Origin: CAXSBA01 sp965277105
Lineage (GTDB): Bacteria; Spirochaetota; UBA12135; COTS27; CAXSBA01
Reading direction: 5' to 3'
Assembly (NCBI GenBank): GCA_965277105.1
Contig: OZ255710.1
Span: 1,364,001 to 1,428,000 of the forward strand
DNA length: 64,000 bases
Below the pieces are notes generated by a model that saw only the letters and a program-made list of their open reading frames with translations, made no database searches and was not told where the DNA came from. The translations under genes were made by a program, and so were the position numbers. Positions 18,305 through 27,852 of the stretch are shown here, piece by piece. Within the stretch, counting starts at the first letter, position 1. Each line of letters begins with the position of its first letter.

Positions 18305-19114
18305 TTAAGAGAATTCATTTAATCTAAAGTCGTTTAAAATATCATTGCTCCTAGTTGACAAAACATTTAAATAATCATCAACAAAATAAGTTGTCCCTAA
18401 ATAAGGAACTTTTTTATAAAAAACTTTCTTTTTATCAAAAAGGTTTTTTTCTAAAAAAAAGATTAATTTTTTCACTTTCTTAAAAAAAAGAATAACTTGT
18501 TTAAAAACATTTATTTTTGCTTTTTCATTTTCAATTTCATTGTTTTCATAAATTTCTAAAATAAAGCGAAAAGAATTAAACGCCAGCGGTAAGTTATGAC
18601 TTTTTCTAACGTACCCTAAATTATCCAACTCCACTAGCATTTCATCATAGTTGCTACCCAAACCTATTTGACCAAAGACGTCTTTTAACTTCTTTAATCC
18701 AACAACAAAGTTTTTTCTAAAATCAATCAAAGCGCCTAGTAATCTTTCTGCTTCTTCAGTAGCATTTTTATGAATCTTTACCCTTTCGTATTTTTTAATA
18801 TTTTCACTTATTCTCTTATAAATATCTTCAATGACATCTTCTTCTTGTTCTTGTTCTTCTTGTTCTTCAGCTACTTGATTTTTTTTTTCTTGCTCTACTT
18901 TTATTTTATTAAGGAATTGATCAATTGCCTCGTTTTCTACTTCAAAGAAAATCGCCATATTAATTTTTTTTTTTTGTGCTTCTAAATACCTTTTCTTAAA
19001 ATTTTCAAAAGGCAGATCTTTTTTTAAAAAAGGGAACTGCTGGACAAAAGCATACTTTTCCTTAATCAAAGAAAATGCTTTTTTCTCTTCTTTTCTAGAA
19101 AAATCAAAAAACAT
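18305..19114 (-). CDS. Acidic coiled-coil protein of unknown function after rpoC
   Basis: Not recognised. The 269-aa protein has no signal peptide or membrane segment. A Glu/Gln-rich stretch at about 75-95 (EQEEQEQEEDV) links an N-terminal helix-rich part (1-70) to a longer helical C-terminal part (100-269). It starts 9 bases after the rpoC stop with only a weak ribosome site, so it is probably cotranscribed with rpoBC and may be translated by coupling. In most bacteria rpsL or rpsG lies here; this protein resembles neither. Confidence 0.7.
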   Translation of the reverse strand: MFFDFSRKEEKKAFSLIKEKYAFVQQFPFLKKDLPFENFKKRYLEAQKKKINMAIFFEVENEAIDQFLNKIKVEQEKKNQVAEEQEEQEQEEDVIEDIYKRISENIKKYERVKIHKNATEEAERLLGALIDFRKNFVVGLKKLKDVFGQIGLGSNYDEMLVELDNLGYVRKSHNLPLAFNSFRFILEIYENNEIENEKAKINVFKQVILFFKKVKKLIFFLEKNLFDKKKVFYKKVPYLGTTYFVDDYLNVLSTRSNDILNDFRLNEFS

Positions 19115-19123
19115 CTGGAAAGT

Positions 19124-22100
19124 TTAAACTTTACCAAATAAATAATCTAAATCTCCTGGAATTTCTTTGTAAATATTAACATCTTCGTAATGCTCATTAC
19201 CAGTTCCGGCTGGAATTTTCTGCCCGATAATAACATTTTCTTTTAAGCCACGCAGATCATCAGTAGAATTTTTTATGGCAGCGTTGGTTAAGATTTTCGT
19301 TGTTTCTTGGAAAGCAGCAGAAGAGATAAAACTCTCAGTATTTAAAGATGCTTTAGTAAGCCCCAATAAAACACTCCTAACCGTTGCCGGCTGACCACCT
19401 TCTTCGGCTACTTCTTTATTTTCTTTCCTAATTTTGTATTTATCGACAATTTCTCCCTTAATATGATCGCCATCTCCTGGATCTACTACTTCTACTTTTC
19501 GAAGCATCTGCCGAACAATAACCCCAATATGCTTATCGTTGATATCCACTCCTTGTTTTTTATAAACCTCTTGAACCTTATTTAGAATAAATCGATAAAG
19601 CTCGATCTCCCCACTTACTCGAAGGATATCATGAGGATTAATTTGTCCTTCACAAAGTGGCTCTCCCGCTTTGACAAAATCATCAGTCCTTACCAAAATT
19701 GCTTTTACCGATGGGATGACGTGATTAATCTCATCACCAAATTCGTTAATTACTTTAACCGATCTCTTCCCTTTAACCACTTCACCTAACTCCACTCTTC
19801 CATCAATCTCAGCAATAACGGCTGAATTTAGCGGGACTCTCGCTTCAAACAACTCCTGCACTCGGGGAAGACCTCCGGTAATGTCAATAGTCTTTTGGAA
19901 GGTTCTTATCCGCCCCGACAACATATCTCCTACATTTACTTTCTGACCATCTTTAACCGACAAAGTCGAAGAAACCGGCACATCAATTTCACTAGCATCA
20001 CCTTCATCGGGGACAATGATTAATTTTGGTTGCAACTTTTCTTCTTTTGATTCGATAATTTTATTATTAATTGTACCGGTTAATTCATCTATTTCTTCTT
20101 TAACGGTTTTACCTAAAACTATATCTTGATAACGCACAGTTCCCTTAATCTCAGCTATTATCGGCTCAATAATATTATCGAAGTTATAAATAATTTCTTT
20201 TTCTTTAACAAACTCCCCTTCTTCTTTTTCAAAAGTGGCCCCAATTTCAACTGGGTGCTGGTAAGGATTTAGTATCTGAAGAAGTAGATTATTTTTCTTG
20301 TCAATCATCATAACTCCAGATTTTTTACAAGAAACTTCACCGCCTTTTTTATCAATGGCAATGACCGTATTGAGCTTGACAAATTGCTCGTTCTCTACTT
20401 TTACTTCTTTAAGGTTATCTATTTTCCAAGAGCTATAAACGCCAGCTAAGGTAATGAAAACCCTCCGCGTGGCCATTAGTTTGTTATCGGAGTTGGTAAT
20501 CAAATTTTCTGGGAGTTTAACAATAACCAAATCACTCGGAGCTTTAAAATAAGGCTCTCTTACTTCCGAAGAGGCAGTTCCTCCGATATGGAAAGTTCTC
20601 ATAGTTAACTGAGTCCCTGGTTGTCCAATAGATTGAGAAGCAATAATTCCTACTGGTTCGCCAATATCTACCAAGTTTCTGTTCGCTAAATTTACCCCAT
20701 AACATTTTTGGCAAACCCCTCGCTCAGCGTCACAAGTAACCACAGTATAAATCGTAACTTTTTCTATTTCTAATTCATCTATTTTTTCCGCGATTTCTTC
20801 AGTAATTAGACTCCCTGCTTTAAGAAGCACTTCTTCAGTAAAAGGATTAACAATGTCTTCTAAAGTAAAACGGCCAACCACTCTTTCTGAAAGTTTTTCA
20901 ATAATTTCGTTCCCTAGTTTAATAGGATAAACATCAATCCCCTTAATGGTATTGCAATCAAGGGAGGTAATAATAACATCTTGAGTAATATCAACTAATT
21001 TTCTAGTCAAATAACCAGCATCCGCGGTTTTTAAAGCAGTATCAGAAAGACCTTTACGAGCACCATGCGTAGAAATAAAATATTCAATAACGTTTAGTCC
21101 CTCTTTGAAGTTAGAGATAATGGGCATGTCAATAATGTCTCCCGTAGGTTTAGCCATCAGACCCCGCATCCCAGCTAATTGACGGACTTGCTGTTTGCTC
21201 CCTCTAGCCCCGGATTTAGCCATAATGTAGAGCGTATTGAAACCATCTTCGGCAAGCTCTAAGTTGTTCATCATTTTATTGGTAATTTGATCGTTAGCAT
21301 AACTCCAAAGCGAGATGTTTTTTTGATAGCGTTCTTCATCGGAGATAATCCCATTTTGATAATTATCGCTATTTTTCTTGGCTTCGTTCATGGTCTCTTC
21401 GATAATCTCATTTTTTTCATTAGGGATTAAAATATCTTCTACCGAAATGGTATTAGCAAACAAAGTGGAATAGTGAAAACCAATTTCTTTCAACTTATCA
21501 AGCATTTTAACTGTCTCGAAATTACCACATTTTTTATTGATGTCGTTAATCAAGTTATTCAAAGTTTCATCATCTAAAACTTCATTAACAATTTTAAGCG
21601 GGTAGCTTTCCGGGATAATTTCTGAAAAAATTAACCTTCCTAAAGTAGACTCAACTAATGTATTCGTTTTTTCATCTAGAACTTTGATACTCGCTTGAAT
21701 TTCTAACTCCCCTATTTCATTAGCTTTTTTTGCTTCTATTAGATTCGCAAAAACCTTACCCGTTCCTTTAGCATTAGGCTTGACTAAACTTAAGTTATAA
21801 ATCCCTAGAATCATATCTTGGGTAGGGTTGGTAATGGTTTTTCCATTAGCCGGATCTAGTAAGTTGTGCGGAGCTAGCATTAAAGTCCAGGCTTCTATTT
21901 GAGCACCGACACTTAAAGGTAAATGCACAGCCATCTGGTCACCATCAAAATCAGCATTATAAGCAGAACAAACCAAAGGGTGAAGCCGAATAGCTTTCCC
22001 ATCGCTGAGCTTAGGCTTGAATGCCTGCATCCCTAATCTATGGAGGGTAGGCGCCCGATTAAGGATAACCGGATGATCTTCCATCACTTCTTCTAAAACT

Positions 22101-23293
22101 TTCCAAACTTCGGGATATTCTTTATCAATTAATTTTTTAGCACTTTTGACATTGTAGGCTAATTTTTTCTTCACGAGTTTATTCATTAAAAAAGGACGAG
22201 CAAGCTCTAAGGCCATTTTCTTCGGAATAGCACACTCATGGAGTTTCAATTCAGGGCCCACCACAATGACCGATCTAGCGGAAAAATCTACCCTTTTCCC
22301 TAATAAGTTTTGCCTAAATCTTCCTTGCTTTCCTTTAAGCACATCGGACAAAGATTTCAAAGGGCGATTACCAGTTCCCTTAACCGTTCTTTTCCTCCTA
22401 GAATTATCATACAAGGCATCTACTGCTTCTTGGAGCATTCTCTTTTCGTTTTTGACAATTATATCGGGAGCTTTTAAGGCTATAAGTTTATTTAATCGAT
22501 TGTTTCGGTTAATAAGTCTTCTGTATAAGTCATTTAAATCAGAAGTCGCAAATCTCCCCCCTTCTAGTTGCACCATCGGCCTTAGTTCTGGAGGAATAAC
22601 CGGAATGATAGTATTAACCATCCACTCTGGTTTGTTGGAAGAGTTGAGAAAATCTTCTAAAAGATTAAGCCTCATCATTTTTCTCTTATCAAAGGCTTTA
22701 GATTTAGCCATCTTTTTTCTTAGGGCAAAAGCCTCGGCTTCTAAATCAAGGTCCGCTAGCATTTCTCTTAAAACTTCAGCACCAATACCAGCTTTAAAAG
22801 CATCACCATACTTATCCAAATAATCGTGATATTCTTCTTCGGTAATGAGCATGTTTTTCTTCAATTCGGGAACATCTCCTGGGTCAGTAATGATGTATTT
22901 TTCGTAATAAATAATGGATTTTAAAACTAAAATGGAAAAATCTAATAGGAGTCCAATTCGCGAAGGCACTGATTTATAAAACCAAATATGAATAACTGGC
23001 GAGGCTAATTGAATATGCCCCATCCTTTCTCTTCTTACTTTAGAGTGGGTGATTTCCACCCCGCATTTATCACAGATAACTTTTTTATAGCGGATGCCTT
23101 TATATTTCCCGCAAAAACACTCCCAATCCTTAGTGGTTCCGAATATTTTTTCACAAAAAAGCCCACCTTTTTCTGGCCTTAATGTACGGTAATTAATCGT
23201 TTCCGGTTTTAAAACTTCACCATAAGACCAATCTAAAATTTTCTCGGGGGACGCTAGTCCTATTTGAATTTTTTTATATTTATTTTTTTCCAT
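19124..23293 (-). CDS. rpoC: DNA-directed RNA polymerase subunit beta'
   Basis: Catalytic clamp subunit of RNA polymerase, 1389 aa. Zinc-binding cysteines open the protein (CFCGKYKGIRYKKVICDKCG), the active-site motif NADFDGDQM with three magnesium-binding aspartates lies near residue 450, and a second zinc site reads CDAERGVCQKC (about 850). After the trigger-loop motif GQPGTQLTMRTFH there are about 200 residues before RTFQKTIDITGGLP, so the SI3-type insertion is present. It follows rpoB by 17 bases in the classical rplKAJL-rpoBC order. Confidence 0.99.
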   Translation of the reverse strand: MEKNKYKKIQIGLASPEKILDWSYGEVLKPETINYRTLRPEKGGLFCEKIFGTTKDWECFCGKYKGIRYKKVICDKCGVEITHSKVRRERMGHIQLASPVIHIWFYKSVPSRIGLLLDFSILVLKSIIYYEKYIITDPGDVPELKKNMLITEEEYHDYLDKYGDAFKAGIGAEVLREMLADLDLEAEAFALRKKMAKSKAFDKRKMMRLNLLEDFLNSSNKPEWMVNTIIPVIPPELRPMVQLEGGRFATSDLNDLYRRLINRNNRLNKLIALKAPDIIVKNEKRMLQEAVDALYDNSRRKRTVKGTGNRPLKSLSDVLKGKQGRFRQNLLGKRVDFSARSVIVVGPELKLHECAIPKKMALELARPFLMNKLVKKKLAYNVKSAKKLIDKEYPEVWKVLEEVMEDHPVILNRAPTLHRLGMQAFKPKLSDGKAIRLHPLVCSAYNADFDGDQMAVHLPLSVGAQIEAWTLMLAPHNLLDPANGKTITNPTQDMILGIYNLSLVKPNAKGTGKVFANLIEAKKANEIGELEIQASIKVLDEKTNTLVESTLGRLIFSEIIPESYPLKIVNEVLDDETLNNLINDINKKCGNFETVKMLDKLKEIGFHYSTLFANTISVEDILIPNEKNEIIEETMNEAKKNSDNYQNGIISDEERYQKNISLWSYANDQITNKMMNNLELAEDGFNTLYIMAKSGARGSKQQVRQLAGMRGLMAKPTGDIIDMPIISNFKEGLNVIEYFISTHGARKGLSDTALKTADAGYLTRKLVDITQDVIITSLDCNTIKGIDVYPIKLGNEIIEKLSERVVGRFTLEDIVNPFTEEVLLKAGSLITEEIAEKIDELEIEKVTIYTVVTCDAERGVCQKCYGVNLANRNLVDIGEPVGIIASQSIGQPGTQLTMRTFHIGGTASSEVREPYFKAPSDLVIVKLPENLITNSDNKLMATRRVFITLAGVYSSWKIDNLKEVKVENEQFVKLNTVIAIDKKGGEVSCKKSGVMMIDKKNNLLLQILNPYQHPVEIGATFEKEEGEFVKEKEIIYNFDNIIEPIIAEIKGTVRYQDIVLGKTVKEEIDELTGTINNKIIESKEEKLQPKLIIVPDEGDASEIDVPVSSTLSVKDGQKVNVGDMLSGRIRTFQKTIDITGGLPRVQELFEARVPLNSAVIAEIDGRVELGEVVKGKRSVKVINEFGDEINHVIPSVKAILVRTDDFVKAGEPLCEGQINPHDILRVSGEIELYRFILNKVQEVYKKQGVDINDKHIGVIVRQMLRKVEVVDPGDGDHIKGEIVDKYKIRKENKEVAEEGGQPATVRSVLLGLTKASLNTESFISSAAFQETTKILTNAAIKNSTDDLRGLKENVIIGQKIPAGTGNEHYEDVNIYKEIPGDLDYLFGKV

Positions 23294-23310
23294 TTTGCTA
23301 AAAATCCTTA

Positions 23311-26300
23311 TTAAAAAAGAACCTTGTTTTTAGTGGGGAAGATATCTACTTCCCTATCTTCATTATCATAAATTCGAATATCAATACAAAGGCCTCGTAG
23401 TTCATGAACTAAAACATTAAACGACTCGGGAATACCCGGAGTAGAAACAAAATCCCCTTTGACAATCGACTCATATACCTTAGTCCTTCCTTCAATGGCG
23501 TCGGACTTTACGGTTAAAAATTCCTGCAAAATATTGGAGGCCCCATAAGCTTCGATAGCCCACACTTCCATTTCTCCAACTCGCTGCCCCCCAAACTGGG
23601 CTTTTCCCCCTAGAGGCTGCTGAGTAATAAGAGAGTAAGGGCCGGTAGATCTAGCATGAAGTTTGTCATCAGCTAAATGGGATAGTTTTAAATAATACAT
23701 AATTCCCACGGTTACGTCATTCAAAAATCTCTCTCCAGTTCTACCATCATAAAGCGGGACTTTCCCATTTTCATTAAACCCATCTTTTTTGAGAATATTT
23801 TTAATGCCATCGTAATTCAAACCATCAAAAATAGGGATGGCCACCTTAGCATTTGCTTTTTCGGCTAAAAGACCAGTAATGAGCTCCATCACCTGTCCGA
23901 TATTCATCCGAGAAGGAACCCCCAAAGGATTTAATACAATATCAACTGGACGACCATCTTCCATAAAAGGCATATCTTCTACTGGTAAAATCTTAGCCAC
24001 CACGCCCTTATTCCCATGTCGACCAGCAAATTTATCGCCTTCTTTTAGCTTTCTTTTTTTAGCTAAAAGGACTTTAATTTTTTCAATTACCCCTGGCTTT
24101 AAATCAAAATCATTTTCTCGGTTATACCTTTTAACACCTATAACCACTCCCTCGGTCCCGTGGGGAACCCTTAGAGAAGTATCTTTAACGTCTTTAGCTT
24201 TTTCCCCAAAAATTGAATAAAGCAGTTTAAACTCTGGGGTAACTTCTGAATGACTTTTAGGAGTGGCTTTCCCAACTAAAATATTCCCGGTCTTAACATA
24301 CGAACCGATATGAACAATTCCTTCATTATCTAATTCACGATATTCCTCTTCAGCTAAGTTGGGGACATCTCGAGTGATCTCTTCTTTTCCTAGCTTGGTT
24401 TCTCTAGCTTCAATTTCAAACTCTTCTATATTAATCGAAGTATAGACATCATCTTTAACCAGCCTTTCGGACATCAAAATAGCATCCTCAAAATTATACC
24501 CCTCCCAGCACATAAAAGCAACTAAAACGTTTTTCCCTAAAGCAAGCTCTCCATTGTCAATGCAAGGGCCAGAAGAAAGTACTTGATTTTTTTTGATTTT
24601 CTCTCCTTCCTTAACTATCGGTCTTTGGTTGTAATAAACGCCCTGGTTAGTTTTATAAGACTTGATTAAATCGTAATTATCAATTAAACCATCGCTATTT
24701 TTTATTTCAACTTTTTGATTATCCACGTAATTCACCACTCCAGGATTTTTCGCTAAGGCGCAAAATCCCGATTCACTAGCGATTTTTTTCTCTATCCCCG
24801 TCCCAACGATAGGGGCTTCGGGGATGAGCAAAGGGACTGATTGCCGCATCATATTGCAACCCATTAACGCCCTATTAGCATCATCATGCTCTAAATAAGG
24901 AATAAGGCAAGCAGAAAGCGATAGAGTCTGTTTAGTCGAAACATCCATATAGGCAACTAAGTCGGCAGATTCTAGGGTGTAATTTCCTTTTTTGCGAACC
25001 GCTACCACTTCTTCAGCAATTTTTCCATTTTTAACAACTGCATCAGAAGAACAGATAATAAAATTTTCTTCTTCAATAGCCGATAAGTAATGAATTTTCC
25101 CCGTTAGTTTTCTATTCTTAACCTCATAATAAGGGGTTTCAATAAAGCCATATTTGTTAATCTCGGCGTAGCAAGCAATAGAGACAATCAAACCAATATT
25201 CGGACCTTCTGGGGTTTCGATAGGACAAATTCTCCCATAGTGAGTGTAATGAATATCTCGCACTTCAAAACCAGCCCTTTCTCTAGTAAGACCACCCGGG
25301 CCTAAAGAGCTAATCCTTCTTTTATGAGTAATAGCCGAAAGTGGGTTAGTTTGATCCATAAACTGAGAAAGCTGAGATATTCCAAAAAATTCATTTAAAC
25401 CAGAACTAATTGGCTTAATAGATATGAGCGATTGCGGAGTTAATCCCTCTTGTTCTTCTACTGACATCCTTTCTTTTGCTAGTTTTTTAAGCCTAGCGAA
25501 CGAAGATTTTAGATGATCCACTAACTGCTCTCCCGAGCGCTTAATTCTTCTATTCCCCAAATGATCAATGTCATCAACGGGATAAACCGCGTATTTTACT
25601 TGGAGCAAATACTTGACAGTGCTAATTATATCTATAACTTCTAAACTCTCGCTTTTAATATCTTCTTGGTAATTAAATTTTTTATTTATCTTAAAACGTC
25701 CGACTAGTCCCATAAGGTAGTACTCGGAGTTAAAGAAAACCGATTTATCAATCCGATTAAAACTAATTTTACTTCCTGAGCATTCAGGAGGGATATTATT
25801 TTCCGTGAACTTTTTGCCACATTCTACGCATTCATAGCGAACCACGATTTCATTAAGGGCTGCTTCTTGGTTGGGGGCTTGGATACCACGAATAATGTAA
25901 TAAAAATATTTACAAGCCTCTACCTGGCTCGTTTCTTCATTGTCTTTGTCTAAAGTATTAAAAATTTCTTGAAAACCAACTGCTTTATCATCAACAATAA
26001 CCACTTCTTCTATACTAGTTTCACTAATAAAACTGATATGCTTATCGTTAATGAGAGAACCAGCTTTTATTTTCACCTCGCCTTTTTCGTCTTTAATGTC
26101 TTTAAACAGTCGCTGATTTAAGATCGTTTCTTTTAAATCGTCTTTATGCTTACTGACATTGATAGTAATTCCTTCAAGGCCGAAAGCCTCTAAAATGGCC
26201 TCGTTTTTTTCAAACCCAAGCGCTCGCATTAAGAGAGTTACCAGCACCCTAGCTTTGCGATCAATTCGCACATAAACAACATCTCGAACAATTTCAAATT

Positions 26301-26856
26301 CAATCCAGGGGCCTTTTTCAGGGATAAGCCTAGAGTGATAAATATTGGAGCGAGTATTAAAATCAAAAACAACTCCCGGGCTTCTTTTAATTTGCGAGAC
26401 CACGGCCCTTTCATCACCATTGATAACAAAAGTACCATCGTTAGTCATATAAGGGAAATCGCAGATAAAAATTTCCTGCTCTTTTATCTCTCCAGTGTTT
26501 TCGAAAACAAAACGGATAACCGCTCTAACAGGGACAACATAACTTTTATCGCGCAAAATTGCTTCTCTACGCGAGTAAGGCTTTTCTCCTACAGTATAAT
26601 GGCTAAACTCTACTTTGATTTTTCCATCATTAGAGTAAAAAGGAGAAATAGAATTAAATAAATATTGCAATCCTACATTTTTTCTTTTTTTAGGGTCGAC
26701 ATTTTCTTGAAAAAAGAAATCAAAACCATCTTTCTGCAGGTCATTTAGATGAGGAAATTTAAAGTCCGAACTTTCAGCTTCCGAAAGGCTGTAACGCCCT
26801 GATTCCGTTTTTTTAAAATTTGTTATAATACTTTTAGTCTCTTTAGAATTTTTCAT
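23311..26856 (-). CDS. rpoB: DNA-directed RNA polymerase subunit beta
   Basis: Core RNA polymerase subunit, 1181 aa. The rifampicin-pocket region reads QLSQFMDQTNPLS then THKRRISSLGPGGL; the positions equal to E. coli Asp516, His526 and Ser531 keep Asp, His and Ser, so rifampicin sensitivity is expected from these sites, with Thr, Ala and Ser at 518, 523 and 532. The block after HSEVTPEFKLLYSIFGEKA runs directly to KPGVIEKIKVLLAKKR, lacking the roughly 100-residue insertion of proteobacteria. Length matches spirochaetes and Firmicutes better than E. coli (1342). A hairpin lies in the 68-base gap after rplL. Confidence 0.99.
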   Translation of the reverse strand: MKNSKETKSIITNFKKTESGRYSLSEAESSDFKFPHLNDLQKDGFDFFFQENVDPKKRKNVGLQYLFNSISPFYSNDGKIKVEFSHYTVGEKPYSRREAILRDKSYVVPVRAVIRFVFENTGEIKEQEIFICDFPYMTNDGTFVINGDERAVVSQIKRSPGVVFDFNTRSNIYHSRLIPEKGPWIEFEIVRDVVYVRIDRKARVLVTLLMRALGFEKNEAILEAFGLEGITINVSKHKDDLKETILNQRLFKDIKDEKGEVKIKAGSLINDKHISFISETSIEEVVIVDDKAVGFQEIFNTLDKDNEETSQVEACKYFYYIIRGIQAPNQEAALNEIVVRYECVECGKKFTENNIPPECSGSKISFNRIDKSVFFNSEYYLMGLVGRFKINKKFNYQEDIKSESLEVIDIISTVKYLLQVKYAVYPVDDIDHLGNRRIKRSGEQLVDHLKSSFARLKKLAKERMSVEEQEGLTPQSLISIKPISSGLNEFFGISQLSQFMDQTNPLSAITHKRRISSLGPGGLTRERAGFEVRDIHYTHYGRICPIETPEGPNIGLIVSIACYAEINKYGFIETPYYEVKNRKLTGKIHYLSAIEEENFIICSSDAVVKNGKIAEEVVAVRKKGNYTLESADLVAYMDVSTKQTLSLSACLIPYLEHDDANRALMGCNMMRQSVPLLIPEAPIVGTGIEKKIASESGFCALAKNPGVVNYVDNQKVEIKNSDGLIDNYDLIKSYKTNQGVYYNQRPIVKEGEKIKKNQVLSSGPCIDNGELALGKNVLVAFMCWEGYNFEDAILMSERLVKDDVYTSINIEEFEIEARETKLGKEEITRDVPNLAEEEYRELDNEGIVHIGSYVKTGNILVGKATPKSHSEVTPEFKLLYSIFGEKAKDVKDTSLRVPHGTEGVVIGVKRYNRENDFDLKPGVIEKIKVLLAKKRKLKEGDKFAGRHGNKGVVAKILPVEDMPFMEDGRPVDIVLNPLGVPSRMNIGQVMELITGLLAEKANAKVAIPIFDGLNYDGIKNILKKDGFNENGKVPLYDGRTGERFLNDVTVGIMYYLKLSHLADDKLHARSTGPYSLITQQPLGGKAQFGGQRVGEMEVWAIEAYGASNILQEFLTVKSDAIEGRTKVYESIVKGDFVSTPGIPESFNVLVHELRGLCIDIRIYDNEDREVDIFPTKNKVLF

Positions 26857-26870
26857 GCAAATTTAACCTG

Positions 26871-26896
26871 TATAAAAAACATTTACGAAAATGTTT
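26871..26896 (-). terminator. Attenuator-like hairpin between rplL and rpoB
   Basis: On the minus strand AAACATTT (26889-26896) and AAATGTTT (26877-26884) form an 8-bp stem with a 4-base loop, followed at once by TTTTTATA. It resembles a weak intrinsic terminator. Partial termination at this place is known in E. coli and sets the ratio of ribosomal protein to polymerase; the same role here is inferred. Confidence 0.55.
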
Positions 26897-26924
26897 ATGG
26901 ATGAGAGTTGATTAAAAGGAAAGA

Positions 26925-27293
26925 TTATTGAAGCTCCACTAGAGCGCCAGCGCCCTCTAGCTTTTTTTTCATTTCTTCAGCTCCAGCTTTATCTACGTTT
27001 TCTTTTAATGGCTTTCCTACTGCTTCAGTAAACTCTTTGGCTTCTTTTAAGCCCACTCCTAAAATTGCTTTCACCTCTTTAATTACAGCTATTTTATTGG
27101 AACCTATTTCTTTAATAACCACATTAAACGCACTTTTCTCCTCGGCTGCCCCAGCGCTATCCCCACCTCCGGCAACTGCCACAGGAGCACCTGAGACGTT
27201 GAATTTTTCTTTTAAAGCCTCTACTAAATCATTAAGCTCTAACACACTCATTCCTTCAATTTCTTTTATAAAATCTTCTTTTGTCAATGCCAT
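26925..27293 (-). CDS. rplL: 50S ribosomal protein L7/L12
   Basis: Stalk protein of the large ribosomal subunit, present in several copies and contacting translation factors. The 122-aa protein has the N-terminal dimer domain (about 1-33), an alanine/glycine-rich hinge (AVAGGGDSAGAAEEK) and the C-terminal factor-binding domain with VIKEIGSNKIAVIKEVK and GLGLKEAK-like GVGLKEAKEF. It follows rplJ by 41 bases, as expected. Confidence 0.98.
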   Translation of the reverse strand: MALTKEDFIKEIEGMSVLELNDLVEALKEKFNVSGAPVAVAGGGDSAGAAEEKSAFNVVIKEIGSNKIAVIKEVKAILGVGLKEAKEFTEAVGKPLKENVDKAGAEEMKKKLEGAGALVELQ

Positions 27294-27334
27294 TTTTTTT
27301 TATCCTATTAGTTTAATTTTTAAATAAAATTTAT

Positions 27335-27847
27335 TTAAGAAGAAGTTTCTTTATTTTTTTCTTCTTCTTTATTGCTTTTGATATCATCTAAGACATAAAC
27401 CAAGTTAGCAACCACCCCTTGCAAACAGCCCACCAAGACGCCATACATTTGTTCTTTAGATAGAAGAGCAGCGTATTTTCTAACTTCCTTATCATCTAAC
27501 ACATTGCCTTCAAAAAAGCCCGCCTTGATTTTGACTTTTTCAGCTTTTTCTGCTTGATAAATGCTTTTACTAATATCAATAAACTTCTCATCTTCTCCAA
27601 AAGCCACTGCGGTCATGCCTTTAAAAATGCTTTTATCAAAATCCATTTTTTTGGCTTCAACCACTTTTTCAAAAAGAGTGTTTTTCATTACTTTGATAGT
27701 AGCCTCATTTTCCCTTAGCTTATTCCTTATTTCAGTAATCTCTTCAACTTTGATTCCTTCGTAATCCATAAAAATGAAAGACTTTTTGTCAAGGACTTCT
27801 TGAAAATCATTAACTTTTTGTTTTTTTAATTCTTGGTTTTTTGACAT
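27335..27847 (-). CDS. rplJ: 50S ribosomal protein L10
   Basis: Base of the ribosomal stalk; binds 23S rRNA and carries L7/L12 dimers on its C-terminal helix. The 170-aa protein shows the L10 segments FIFMDYEGIKVEEITEIRNK and RENEATIKVMKNTLF near the N-terminus. It ends in a charged tail (EEEKNKETSS). Only 5 bases separate it from rplA, so the long L10-binding leader that regulates this pair in E. coli is absent at this place. Confidence 0.97.
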   Translation of the reverse strand: MSKNQELKKQKVNDFQEVLDKKSFIFMDYEGIKVEEITEIRNKLRENEATIKVMKNTLFEKVVEAKKMDFDKSIFKGMTAVAFGEDEKFIDISKSIYQAEKAEKVKIKAGFFEGNVLDDKEVRKYAALLSKEQMYGVLVGCLQGVVANLVYVLDDIKSNKEEEKNKETSS

Positions 27848-27852
27848 GTTGG

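Noticed and set aside
27848..27852. Search for an L10 leader RNA before rplJ
   Set aside because: Only 5 bases separate rplA and rplJ; there is no room for the structure.
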